DNA from: an uncultured Pirellulaceae bacterium
GTDB lineage: Bacteria; Planctomycetota; Planctomycetia; Pirellulales; Pirellulaceae
DNA: 64,000 nucleotides
Direction: 5' to 3'
NCBI GenBank assembly: GCA_905480235.1
Contig: CAJQPP010000068.1
Span: 1 to 64,000, forward strand
Part shown: positions 9,133 to 17,013 of the stretch, piece after piece
Position numbering within the stretch: position 1 is the first letter of the stretch
How the letters are laid out: every line of letters starts with the position of its first letter
Notes under the pieces: model-generated
The model's input: the letters and a program-made list of their open reading frames with translations, nothing else
What the model was told of the DNA's origin: nothing
Databases searched by the model: none
Translations under genes and position numbers: made by a program

Positions 9133-10161
9133 ATGATCAGACGATACGCGCTAGCCGCTTTAGCGGGAGCTTTCCTTCTTTGCACGCACGCGACCGCAGC
9201 AGATCATGTCGTTTACGAAGGTGACTCAGGCCCAGGCAAAGGCAAACACATCCTTTTCATCGCATCGGACCACGAGTACCGAGGTGAGGAGACCTGCCCA
9301 GCGATTGCCCGCATCATGGCCAAACAGTACGGCTTCAAGTGCACCGTTCTTTTCGGGCAAACGCCCGATGGACTGATTAAGCCCGGTTCCAGCCTGATCC
9401 CCGGAATCGACGCCATTGATGATGCTGACATGCTGTTTCTGTTCCTCCGCTTCGTTCATCCAGAAGATCCCTGGATGGCCAAATTTGAGCAATACCTGAA
9501 ACGCGGCGGTCCTGTGCTCGGACTGCGAACAACCACACATGCCTTCGATGGACTCACAGGCAAATACGCGTATCAGAACTTCAACTCGAAAAAAGAAGAT
9601 TACATCGGTGGGTTTGGGCGACAAATTCTTGGCGAAACCTGGAATCCAGGTTTGGGTGCCGGACACTACGGAAGCAACCATCAATTCGCAACCGCCATGA
9701 ATGTGGTTCCCGAACAGGAAACGCATCCGGTCATGAGGGGTGTGAAAGACATGCACGCCATGGCTGGTGCCTATTCGGCCCGCCCCATGCCCAACTCAAC
9801 GATCCTGGCAATGAATCAAGTGCTCGAGTCGATGGAGGTTGGTGCCAAACCCATCACCGACAAAGCACCTCAGCCTGCTGCTTGGGTTCGCACCTACCAG
9901 TTTCAGGATGGTAAAGAAGGACGGGCATTCTGCAGCACTCAGGGTGCATCAGAGGACATTCTCAGCGAAGGTGTGCGTCGAATGATTATCAATGCAACAC
10001 TTTGGTGCATGAACATGGAAGACCAAATCAAGCCGGATGCAGACATTTCATTTGTTGGCCCCTACAACCCAACAACCTTCAACTTCAAACCTTCCATCAC
10101 GGATGCTAGCCCCGATGAAATCCGAGGATGGGACACACCGATCCTGAAGGCTAAGAAGTAA
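9133..10161 (+). CDS. Secreted ThuA-like domain protein
   Basis: The 342-aa product starts with a signal peptide (ALAALAGAFLLCTHATAA, cleavage near residue 23). The mature part is a ThuA-like (type 1 glutamine amidotransferase-fold) domain: HILFIASDHEYRGEE, then DADMLFLFLRFVHPEDPW, and GGPVLGLRTTTHAFDG, the region matching the nucleophile-elbow strand of the fold. The Cys of true amidotransferases is not evident. Family members occur beside sugar oxidoreductases and are linked loosely to trehalose or other sugar use; no direct activity can be claimed. It is monocistronic here. Confidence 0.85.
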   Translation: MIRRYALAALAGAFLLCTHATAADHVVYEGDSGPGKGKHILFIASDHEYRGEETCPAIARIMAKQYGFKCTVLFGQTPDGLIKPGSSLIPGIDAIDDADMLFLFLRFVHPEDPWMAKFEQYLKRGGPVLGLRTTTHAFDGLTGKYAYQNFNSKKEDYIGGFGRQILGETWNPGLGAGHYGSNHQFATAMNVVPEQETHPVMRGVKDMHAMAGAYSARPMPNSTILAMNQVLESMEVGAKPITDKAPQPAAWVRTYQFQDGKEGRAFCSTQGASEDILSEGVRRMIINATLWCMNMEDQIKPDADISFVGPYNPTTFNFKPSITDASPDEIRGWDTPILKAKK

Positions 10162-10244
10162 CCATCACCTCGATGATGCCAAAATGGACAATCGAGCGTC
10201 TTGATACCCGCTGCGGCGGTACAACATCAACCCGTTCTTTTCCA

Positions 10245-10270
10245 TCGCCACCTGCTATTGCTGGTGGCGA
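10245..10270. repeat. Hairpin with 8-bp perfect stem downstream of ThuA gene
   Basis: TCGCCACC (10245-10252) and GGTGGCGA (10263-10270) pair around a 10-nt loop. No T run follows, so a classical intrinsic terminator is not supported; it may be another REP-like element or a processing signal. An incomplete family I unit (AAAAGGTGTCGG) follows at about 10325. Confidence 0.5.
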
Positions 10271-10392
10271 CGTCCACAGGGTGAGATGCTCGTTACCCAA
10301 GCCAAGTTCAGACGGGCAGGAAAAGAAAAGGTGTCGGACTCGATGGTTCGCAGTCCGCCAATAGTATTCAGCCGGCACTCACTTACCACGAA

Positions 10393-10803
10393 TCACTCAA
10401 GTTCCGATGACGGGGATGGGGCGATGGCCTTTGCCACGACTTTGGTAACGGCCACGACGATCCAAATGTAAACGAGAATCGGAATTCCCATTAAAAGGCT
10501 ACTTACGAACACCAGATTAATAATCGAATCCGTCAGCGATTTGACGAGTGCATTATCGATTAAGTATGAATTCGCTTGCATACTGCCCGCATTCCAACCG
10601 CTATTGGTAGCCACCAAAAGGACAGGTAACCCAAATGCAATTAAATAAACGCCAAGATGGATCAAACCCCGAGTGGCTGCTGGGGTGGGCGTAAGGAATC
10701 GGGTGTTTTTTTTTGTCCATATCAGCCAAAGAATTTCAATAGGTAGGAAATATTGGTGAGAGGTTACTTGATTGCATGCCTTACGATTCCAAGGACAAGT
10801 CAA
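10393..10803 (-). CDS. Small hypothetical membrane protein
   Basis: The 136-aa translation has two clear hydrophobic segments: residues ~47-66 (GLIHLGVYLIAFGLPVLLVA) and ~93-122 (SIINLVFVSSLLMGIPILVYIWIVVAVTKV, positions given to locate it). A weaker hydrophobic stretch lies near residue 25. No family is recognised. A start further in is possible. It is the third of three minus-strand ORFs with gaps of 16-26 bp. Confidence 0.5.
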   Translation of the reverse strand: MTCPWNRKACNQVTSHQYFLPIEILWLIWTKKNTRFLTPTPAATRGLIHLGVYLIAFGLPVLLVATNSGWNAGSMQANSYLIDNALVKSLTDSIINLVFVSSLLMGIPILVYIWIVVAVTKVVAKAIAPSPSSELE

Positions 10804-10819
10804 AGGGCGACGTCTGTTT

Positions 10820-11017
10820 TCAGACGCGTTTACCTGCCTGTCGAATGCATCGCCAATCTGTTTCCGCCCTGTTTACAAAGCCACTAACGGCATTCAAGAA
10901 GGTGTTGTATTCGGCATGTTCAACGAAATCACACAACGTATTCGGTCGGGGATGGCAACTGCAGTGTGGCGGATCGCACGTTTCGAAATCGGCTAATTGC
11001 CCCATAAGAGATGGCAT
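10820..11017 (-). CDS. Weakly supported small cysteine-rich ORF
   Basis: This 65-aa ORF lies between two better-supported minus-strand ORFs, with 26 bp to the upstream one and 16 bp to the downstream one. Five Cys residues cluster in the first half (CDPPHCSCH, then LCDF). No family is recognised and there is no clear ribosome-binding site. It is listed because of its operon-like position only. Confidence 0.25.
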   Translation of the reverse strand: MPSLMGQLADFETCDPPHCSCHPRPNTLCDFVEHAEYNTFLNAVSGFVNRAETDWRCIRQAGKRV

Positions 11018-11043
11018 TTCGGATTGCCAAGCCGGATGCCGGT

Positions 11044-11259
11044 TTAGACCTGCTTGCGGATTTCACCGGAGACTATCAGCAAGATCCGGATACCGATGCG
11101 TCGAGCAAAATTTACTGGATGCAACGCATCCTCGTTGGAAAAATAAACTTTGATGCAGGGATGGTCGTCCGCCACGGACTCGCCCACGGCTTCCAAGCCA
11201 TCCAGTTGCATCAATTCAGCTTTTACCGACTCGAAAGGCTGTGGTTCCGTCGGGTCCAT
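11044..11259 (-). CDS. Small hypothetical protein (71 aa)
   Basis: The translation has a balanced protein-like composition and predicted alternating helix and strand: VKAELMQLDGLEAVGESVAD, then IKVYFSNEDALHPVNFARRIG and IRILLIVSGEIRKQV. It resembles the short domain that precedes some bacterial trypsin-like proteins, where a self-contained alpha/beta unit ends in a valine-rich strand, but this is only a resemblance. ATG at 11259 follows GGAAACTAA, a weak ribosome-binding site. A family I repeat and the transposase relic begin about 50 bp upstream, so the promoter region may have been rearranged. Confidence 0.45.
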   Translation of the reverse strand: MDPTEPQPFESVKAELMQLDGLEAVGESVADDHPCIKVYFSNEDALHPVNFARRIGIRILLIVSGEIRKQV

Positions 11260-11306
11260 TTAGTTTCCGTCATCGACCATGAAAATGATTCCGTTGCTCG
11301 GACTAG

Positions 11307-11333
11307 AGAAGGTGTCTGGGACCGTTTTTGATG
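11307..11333. repeat. Family I repeat at the left end of the RAYT relic
   Basis: AGAAGGTGTCTGGGACCGTT followed by TTTGATG. It is in opposite orientation to the copy at 11618-11636, so the two bracket the transposase relic as an inverted pair. Confidence 0.7.
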
Positions 11334-11607
11334 CAGTGGATCGAGCTGAGAATTACCGCTGGGGCAGTTTGTATAACTGGCAGGGCGGCGATTCACCGAT
11401 TGAACTGGCCAAGTGGCCAATTCGTAGATTGCCTGCCTGGGTCGAGCGAGTCAACGAGGCGCTGACCGCCAGGAAGCTTCAAGCATTACGTCACTGCGTC
11501 ACCCAAGGCAGCCATTCGGAGACGACCCGTGGACAAAGAAAACCATTAAAAAGCATGAGCTGGAGTCAATCATGCGACCCCGAGGAAGACCAAAGAAGAT
11601 CACTTAA
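11334..11607 (+). pseudogene. C-terminal relic of a REP-associated tyrosine transposase (RAYT)
   Basis: The plus strand encodes AENYRWGSLYNW, then PAWVERVNEALTARKLQALR and HCVTQG, the characteristic C-terminal part of Y1/IS200-like RAYT transposases (WRWSSL, W-x-x-x-VN, L-x-x-LR-x-x-v-x-RG). After HCVTQG a one-base frame change is needed to read on through GDDPWTKKTIKKHELES and IMRPRGRPKKIT to a stop at 11605-11607; the family ends in just such a GRPRK tail. The N-terminal catalytic HUH and Tyr motifs are missing, so this is a dead fragment. Flanking inverted family I repeats are what is expected for REP sequences mobilised by a RAYT. Confidence 0.75.
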
Positions 11608-11617
11608 ACTGCCAACT

Positions 11618-11636
11618 CGGTCCCTGACACCTTTTT
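11618..11636. repeat. Family I repeat at the right end of the RAYT relic
   Basis: CGGTCCCTGACACCTTTTTC, inverted relative to 11307-11333. It begins 11 bp after the RAYT stop codon. The preceding context (CTGCCAACTCGG) is also found before the copy at 23833 (CCGCCAATTCAG), indicating shared element ends. Confidence 0.75.
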
Positions 11637-11678
11637 CTCCCCCGATGCAAGGTTCGCGATCCGTCAATCGTCAAAATC

Positions 11679-11867
11679 CTAGTGACGTTTCTTGCTCTTC
11701 CAAGTACCGCCGTATTGGTAATGTGCATTGTTGGGCTTCACTTCATTCAAGCAAGGCTCGCACACGAATATCCAGTCGCCGTCCTTTTCGATACGAACTC
11801 GAAAAAGCGTTGGTTTCTCGACGTTGCATCGCGAACAGCATTTCGCCCGAGTTCGCTTTACACGCAT
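11679..11867 (-). CDS. Small zinc-ribbon protein (62 aa)
   Basis: Two CxxC pairs, Cys11-SR-Cys14 and Cys36-EP-Cys39, frame a short beta segment (FRVRIEKDGDWIFVC), and the protein ends YQYGGTWKSKKRH. This arrangement with a terminal YGGTWK motif matches a small conserved bacterial zinc-ribbon family of unknown function. The zinc ligands are inferred from the CxxC pairs. The start ATG at 11867 gives an uninterrupted basic N-terminus. It is flanked by a family I repeat downstream and a family II repeat upstream. Confidence 0.7.
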   Translation of the reverse strand: MRVKRTRAKCCSRCNVEKPTLFRVRIEKDGDWIFVCEPCLNEVKPNNAHYQYGGTWKSKKRH

Positions 11868-11936
11868 CTAATATCCTCGTTATTTTTTAGAAACGATGAA
11901 AAGGATCAGAAACTCAATTCTTAATTTCCTGCATTA

Positions 11937-12040
11937 CAGTCGACCAGCTTCTTTGAGTGGTCCAGTCATGTGCAAGACACGAGCGCTGGCACTGCGGTCA
12001 CCGACCACAAAAAGGCCTATGATTTTCGACGCTCGGTCGT
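11937..12040. repeat. Family II repeat, copy 2
   Basis: This matches 8170-8280 over about 105 bp with scattered substitutions and one gap. The hairpin of copy 1 has decayed here to GCGGTC-ACC-GACCAC. It lies 34 bp past the 3' end of the molybdoenzyme gene. Confidence 0.6.
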
Positions 12041-12073
12041 CAGAACCTCACAACAGCTCTGGCAACCCACCGA

Positions 12074-13249
12074 TCAACTCACCGAGATCGGCAGGCGGTA
12101 CCAGCGATTCTGCAGGTAACCTTTGGCATTCCAAGGAACTCTGGCGGGCATGAACCCCCCCGTGGAATCGGTGGCCCGTAAATAGAGCGCTTCGGTTTGA
12201 GGCGTCACCTTGACCCGAGCATTCCATAATTGCCAACAAAACTCACCCGTTTGTCCAATCGTCTTGGCGGGTTGCCAAGTCGCCCCGCCATCGCCGGAAA
12301 TTTGGATTCGCTGCACCCGCGCCCCGAGACGTCCCGTTGGCAAAACGTAGCCCGACACCTCCAGCATACCAGACGGCACTTTGGCTTGAGGCTCAGGTGT
12401 CGCAATCGCTCCATTAATCGGGTAGCGGTAGATCGGCCCCGACTCGGTCCAATCGATCGGGTCGGTTTTCCTGACAAGTTTGTACGCCGTGGCCAGGTAA
12501 TGATTCGGTGAGGGCCGTTCACTGACGACGATCTTGCCCAACCATTTGACACTGCGAGCGCCGATATACCCCGGTACCACCGTTCGCAAAGGGTAACCAT
12601 GATCCGGTGTCAACGCTTTGTCGTTCATCTGGTCAACCAACAGGGCCCCCGGTATCTCCCCTTGGGTCATCGCTTTCTCGATCGGTATCGAACCACCGAA
12701 AGGAATGACTCCTTTGGGTCGTTGAATTTGATCGAGACCCTCGAACCAGACATGCTTCGCACCCTCCACAACTCCCGCTTGCTTGAGCACATCGGCCAAG
12801 GCAAATCCAGACCAGCGGGCATTGCCAATCGCTCCCGCTTCCCACTGCACCCCCCCGACCTTGCTCTCTTCGTTGAACTCGGTACGCCGATTGCCAGCGC
12901 ACGTCAACGTTGCTGTCACTTGGTGGCGGGGCATTTGTTGTAATTCTTTTAGCGTCAACGTGAGAGGCTTTCGAACCTTCCCTTCCACCGTCAACGCGTA
13001 ACGGCCGAGATCGATGACCGGATTGGGAGCATGCGAGCGGACGTAAAAGTGCTTCACCGGAGTGATCCACGACTTCACCAAATCGGCCAATTCCGGTTCC
13101 CCATTGCGGGGGTCCGTGGTGCGGAAAATAAGATCTTTCCCCAAGGGGTCTACATCCTGCCCCCAGGCAATCCGAGGGACATGCAATCCTGTAATGGCAA
13201 TAGCACCGCCAGCGATCAACAACTCACGACGGTTCAACTCAATCGACAT
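12074..13249 (-). CDS. Sulfite oxidase-like molybdopterin oxidoreductase
   Basis: This 391-aa protein carries a Tat-type signal (NRRELLIAGGAIAITGLHVP). Residues ~35-240 form the oxidoreductase molybdopterin-binding domain; TLTCAGNRR contains Cys117, the expected molybdenum ligand, followed by the conserved Arg pair. Further family segments are WEAGAIGNARWSGFALADVL, GSIPIEKAM and PLRTVVPGYIGARSVKWL. Residues ~270-390 form the Mo-co dimerisation (Ig-like) domain (GYVLPTGRLGARVQRIQISG, DGGATW). It probably oxidises sulfite or another sulfur compound in the periplasm with a cytochrome as acceptor. No cytochrome subunit gene is adjacent, so the electron acceptor is unknown. Confidence 0.88.
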   Translation of the reverse strand: MSIELNRRELLIAGGAIAITGLHVPRIAWGQDVDPLGKDLIFRTTDPRNGEPELADLVKSWITPVKHFYVRSHAPNPVIDLGRYALTVEGKVRKPLTLTLKELQQMPRHQVTATLTCAGNRRTEFNEESKVGGVQWEAGAIGNARWSGFALADVLKQAGVVEGAKHVWFEGLDQIQRPKGVIPFGGSIPIEKAMTQGEIPGALLVDQMNDKALTPDHGYPLRTVVPGYIGARSVKWLGKIVVSERPSPNHYLATAYKLVRKTDPIDWTESGPIYRYPINGAIATPEPQAKVPSGMLEVSGYVLPTGRLGARVQRIQISGDGGATWQPAKTIGQTGEFCWQLWNARVKVTPQTEALYLRATDSTGGFMPARVPWNAKGYLQNRWYRLPISVS

Positions 13250-13814
13250 CCGGTGGCTCTCCTCACACTCTCATTGCGCTAACAAGTCCTCATGACAGGC
13301 TGGCCAGCAGCCAGACCCCATCATAGTTTAAGAGACCTCCGGAAAACCACCATCCGTCGAGCTTTTACCACACAAAGTATTACGTTTCAGACACAGACGA
13401 ACTCCGATTAAAGAAGGTCGGACTGGAGGGTTCGACAGGCCGCGATGAGAGGGTCACCTAGTTCTCTGATGAATCAATGACGAATTTCAATCATGGTTTA
13501 GGCAAATGCTAGACAAGCCTGCTCGCGCTGCCGTTTAATCGCGCCGCTTGAATAACACAAGATCCAGCCTTGCAAGCCGGCGGGTTGACGAAACGGTTGT
13601 TTCTCCGCATCGGATTTGGCAAAACGCCGCCACCGATGGTGCATGTTTCTCGAGACTTTTGCACACCTTCCAGTCCATGAAGGAAACCTTTATTAATTAA
13701 GGGGTCGCGATATCCTATCTTCGTGCGGAAGTGTGATATTATTTGCGCACAGCAACATGGGTATATAGAATTCTCGTGTGCCGACCACCTGTGCCATTAA
13801 TTACGGAGCTGACA
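13250..13814. other. Divergent intergenic region; no gene seen
   Basis: This 565-bp spacer holds the upstream regions of the molybdoenzyme (left) and of the peptidase (right). An in-frame upstream extension of the peptidase to 13743 exists but is not protein-like. No repeat of families I-III was found. Confidence 0.4.
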
Positions 13815-14669
13815 ATGCAAGCGAGCAGCGAGGCTTTATACCAACATGTCAATTTCCTTACTTCGTTGCGGCCGTTTCGAAATTGGGAAAACCTCGAGTC
13901 ATTGGAAAAGGTCTGTACCTACTTGCGTGACGAACTGGGCGATTACGGGCTGGCGGTTGGCGAACAACCATTTAATGTGCGTGGCAATGAGTACAAGAAT
14001 GTGATCGGTACTTACAATCCTGAAATGAAGCGACGCTTGATTGTTGGTGCCCATTACGACGTTTGTGGCGACCAACCCGGGGCCGATGATAATGGGAGCG
14101 CCGTGGCCGGTTTACTTGAGTCCGCACGCATGGTGGCTGAAAGCAAACCAGAGATTGATTATCGGATCGATTTTGTTGCCTACTGCTTAGAGGAACCCCC
14201 TTTTTTTGGGACTCACCAGATGGGCTCCTACATACACGCCGAGTCGATCAGTGGAATCAAGGAAAACGTGATCGGGCTGATCAATTTCGAAATGATCGGA
14301 TATTTTCACGATGGTGCCCAAGAATATCCCGACGAACGTCTGCGGTTGGTTTATCCACGACAGGCAAACTTTATTGCTGTGGTTGGTAAACATGCCTATC
14401 ACGCCTTCAATCAAAGAGTGTTTGACCTAATGAAGGAGGATGCGGGGATTGATATTCAGATCATTGACCATCCAATGGTCGAAGATCTAGCCGGCATGTC
14501 CGATCAACGAAGCTACTGGGAGTTCGATATCCCCGCCTTGATGATCAATGACACTTCATTCATTCGTAATCCGAATTACCACCAAATGAGCGACGATATT
14601 GACACACTCAGTTTTGAGCATATGAAATGGGTGGTAACTGCAACTTACAACGCGATAGTTGGGCTCTGA
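13815..14669 (+). CDS. M28-family zinc peptidase
   Basis: From ATG 13815 (preceded by CGGAGCTGACA, a good ribosome-binding site) the protein has 284 aa. The M28 metal-binding pattern is clear: LIVGAHYDVCGDQPGADDNG supplies the first His (His80) and the bridging Asp (Asp91/92), and CLEEPPFFGT supplies the catalytic and metal-binding Glu pair (126/127). A late LINFEMIGYF and an HPMVEDLAGMSDQRSYWEFD segment supply the remaining ligands, with NYHQMSDDIDTL at the end. There is no signal peptide, so a cytoplasmic aminopeptidase- or glutaminyl-cyclase-like role is likely. The gene is alone. Confidence 0.85.
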   Translation: MQASSEALYQHVNFLTSLRPFRNWENLESLEKVCTYLRDELGDYGLAVGEQPFNVRGNEYKNVIGTYNPEMKRRLIVGAHYDVCGDQPGADDNGSAVAGLLESARMVAESKPEIDYRIDFVAYCLEEPPFFGTHQMGSYIHAESISGIKENVIGLINFEMIGYFHDGAQEYPDERLRLVYPRQANFIAVVGKHAYHAFNQRVFDLMKEDAGIDIQIIDHPMVEDLAGMSDQRSYWEFDIPALMINDTSFIRNPNYHQMSDDIDTLSFEHMKWVVTATYNAIVGL

Positions 14670-14703
14670 TATCTTAAGGTCGAAGGCACAACGTCGTTTG
14701 GGG

Positions 14704-15075
14704 CTACATCCTGATTACCCCCAAAGCCCTGCTATCCCTTTTTTGTTTCAGGCGCCACCTCGACTCCAGAAACCTAGCCAATGCTTTCTCAATCCCCCAC
14801 ACGCGGGGAAAGCTATGCTGGCCGGGACCCATCGTGTGAGTGGGCTTAACCCCGTTGCGAAAGCAAACACAGTACTTGCCTCCACCTAGCTTATGCGGAA
14901 ACCGATAACCGCCACCTTCGCCGTTAGTACCACAATGGCAAACAAGCCTGCAGTTCTTATCGCGTTTCCCAGCGGTTGGTTTTCCACCATGAAATACGCA
15001 ATGCTCCGCCTCCCATACAGCGTAACCCTTGCATCGATTTCCGTCCTTGCGAGTCGCTTTGCAACGACGCCGCAT
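14704..15075 (-). CDS. Cysteine-rich HGG-motif small protein
   Basis: The predicted 123-aa protein starts at an internal ATG (MRRRCKATRKDGNRCKGYAV) and has the pattern C-x8-C...C-x2-HGGK typical of small phage- or island-associated zinc-finger-like proteins, then RLVCHCGTNG, RFPHKLGGGKYCVC and a basic C-terminus. An alternative start at 15138 adds 21 residues without support. The function is unknown; the family often turns up in mobile regions, and a family III repeat lies 190 bp upstream. Confidence 0.45.
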   Translation of the reverse strand: MRRRCKATRKDGNRCKGYAVWEAEHCVFHGGKPTAGKRDKNCRLVCHCGTNGEGGGYRFPHKLGGGKYCVCFRNGVKPTHTMGPGQHSFPRVWGIEKALARFLESRWRLKQKRDSRALGVIRM

Positions 15076-15260
15076 CTTGAATTCTTGGCAGTAGGCCAGA
15101 CCATTTCGCGCAATAAAGCGTGACGAAAACATCATCATGCGGGATGGCGTTTGAAGCAGTCAACCAAATGCGCGTCACGTAGCATGACCAATAACAAGAC
15201 GAACAAACGCTCGTGAATTCGTTATCTAACACCGGGTGAGCTAGACCGCTGAACATGGCC

Positions 15261-15359
15261 ATTTGCTAAAACGGTAATTACCGTTTTGGCTTTTCAGAGG
15301 GTCAAAATTACCGCGTTTTTTTGATTAAAAGTGATCAACAATGATAAGCCTTGCGACCG
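15261..15359. repeat. Family III palindromic repeat, copy A
   Basis: This 99-bp element is nearly identical to 16778-16876, with only a few differences near its end. Its core is the perfect 20-bp palindrome AAAACGGTAATTACCGTTTT at 15268-15287, followed by GGCTTTTCAGAGGGTCAAAA and TTACCGCG with a T7 run. The preceding ~75 bp (15160-15235) matches sequence before the diverged copy at 26021. Confidence 0.8.
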
Positions 15360-15452
15360 CCTCAAAACCGCAGCTGAAGCGGGCCAACGAATGACGCATG
15401 TGGCTCAAACTGAACTAACTCAGATTTTACCAAGCGTTAACTCTTCATCTCG

Positions 15453-16388
15453 CTAAAATGCCCTACATAATTTAACCGAGAACGCTTGCGTAACTGGACT
15501 CCATGACGAACTTCCAATCAAAGAACCCGTTAGATCATTACCAGTCGAATCTATGTTGGAAAATGTGCTCGAAAAATAGAATGTCTTTTCGCCCGTCAGC
15601 GTCAAAACATAACTACAGTCTAAAAACCAGCATTGGCTTAAGAAGTAAGTGACTCCAAACTCAGCGGAGCCGCCCCACGCCCACCCGGAATCTCTAAAAT
15701 CCTGAGGGGGGCCCGATATTTCTTCAATTGGACGTTGGATATCGGCGAAACCGACAAGATCTTGAACTTCGGTTCGAAGGTAGCTTACGGTAGGACCTCC
15801 TCCGACATATAAAAAACCTCTGCCAAATGAATGACCTAAGTAGGGGCGAAAACTAATCTGGTCGATCACGCGGGTTTTTGTAGAAACGGCAACAGCATTT
15901 CCAGTAAATGCTACCGGTGTTGGATCTGGATCCGTGTAATTAGTAAACTCTCCCACCTGTGGAAGACGAACGTCGCGAATACTTGATGACGCGTTGATGT
16001 AGTCATTTGTGAACTTAAATCCCCACAGCTTGCTCCCACGATTATGAAAATGTTGGAAATAGCCGACCTCAACAGATGGTGAAATCGTGAGCTCACCGTT
16101 CATGTAAAACGGAGTGCCTCCCGACGCGTCATCCGGTCCTTGTGCAAATCCTTCGGCAACGATCCCATCATCGTCGGAAACGATAGACTCGCCTATCGCT
16201 ATCACATCTTGGGTACCGAAATAGGTTGAATTGGAACTCCCTCCAAAACCTATGTAAAACGCACTTCGCGGCATGAAATTCTGGCTATCACCAATAGTCG
16301 AAAATGATTGTGCTTGAAGCGCACTACCGTATAGCAACGACAGCGAAAGAAAGAGAACGCATGCAATCCGCAAAGAGCTAGTCTTCAT
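15453..16388 (-). CDS. Outer-membrane beta-barrel protein
   Basis: The start at ATG 16388 gives a signal peptide (SSLRIACVLFLSLSLLYGSALQAQ). The 311-aa product then shows alternating strands with aromatic belts, for example SAFYIGFGGSSN, PSVEVGYFQHF, KLWGFKFTNDYINA, RPYLGHSFGRGFLYVGGGP and WAWGGSAEFGVTYFLSQCWF, and ends in a terminal aromatic residue (FSVKLCRAF), as expected for insertion by the Bam machinery. This fits an OmpA/OmpW-like barrel of the porin-family type. Function unknown. It lies between two copies of the family III repeat. Confidence 0.7.
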   Translation of the reverse strand: MKTSSLRIACVLFLSLSLLYGSALQAQSFSTIGDSQNFMPRSAFYIGFGGSSNSTYFGTQDVIAIGESIVSDDDGIVAEGFAQGPDDASGGTPFYMNGELTISPSVEVGYFQHFHNRGSKLWGFKFTNDYINASSSIRDVRLPQVGEFTNYTDPDPTPVAFTGNAVAVSTKTRVIDQISFRPYLGHSFGRGFLYVGGGPTVSYLRTEVQDLVGFADIQRPIEEISGPPQDFRDSGWAWGGSAEFGVTYFLSQCWFLDCSYVLTLTGEKTFYFSSTFSNIDSTGNDLTGSLIGSSSWSPVTQAFSVKLCRAF

Positions 16389-16777
16389 GATCTCGATATC
16401 CCCACACGACCTTCGAAAATAACTTGCATCTAAATCTTTATTCGGAAAACGCAACCGGAAAATCCAGCCTTTCCCGCAGTTTCGACCTATTTTACCTAAA
16501 CAACAATTCAATTAGATTCAGCCACCGAATCAAATCGTTCAAGCTTGTTGCGAAGAGTTCTGCACCGATTCCACACAAAAATAACCGGCCAAAAATCGAA
16601 TTGCACCAGAACAGCAGCTTCAATAGGATCAGTGAAAGGAGTAATTCAGGTCGCCCTAAATCATTTTTGGAAGTTTCGATTGGTCATGAATCGCGCAGTA
16701 CCCATATGGCTGCTTATTATGGGCCTTGGCAGGCTGCACGCTTCATTCCGCAAGTTAGAAGACACCAAATACAAGAT

Positions 16778-16876
16778 ATTTGCTAAAACGGTAATTACCG
16801 TTTTGGCTTTTCAGAGGGTCAAAATTACCGCGTTTTTTTGATTAAAAGTGATCAACAATGACAAGGCTTGCGACCG
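16778..16876. repeat. Family III palindromic repeat, copy B
   Basis: The perfect palindrome AAAACGGTAATTACCGTTTT lies at 16785-16804 with the same downstream context as copy A. The next ~80 bp (16877-16955, GTGCAATAGCCTCGGAAAAA onward) matches what follows the diverged copy at 26021-26186. The kinase gene stop codon lies 138 bp further right. Confidence 0.8.
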
Positions 16877-17013
16877 GTTCGACAGTGCAATAGCCTCGGA
16901 AAAAACCAGTTGAAACGTATCGTTAAACGTCATCTACTTTAGATTTTGACATCGTGGAGGTCGCTGGTTCAAATCGAGTAACGTTCCAATGGCAGGCGTT
17001 TATTGATAATCCA

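Noticed and set aside
8670-9224. 184-codon plus-strand ORF across the LEPR/ThuA spacer
   Set aside because: It overlaps the start of two better-supported genes and the translation is not protein-like.
16960-16985. tRNA-like T-arm sequence (GGTCGCTGGTTCAAATCGAG)
   Set aside because: The loop GTTCAAAT fits a tRNA T-loop, but the two sides of the stem do not pair and no acceptor, D or anticodon arm can be built around it. It could be a fragment left by integration, but evidence is too thin.
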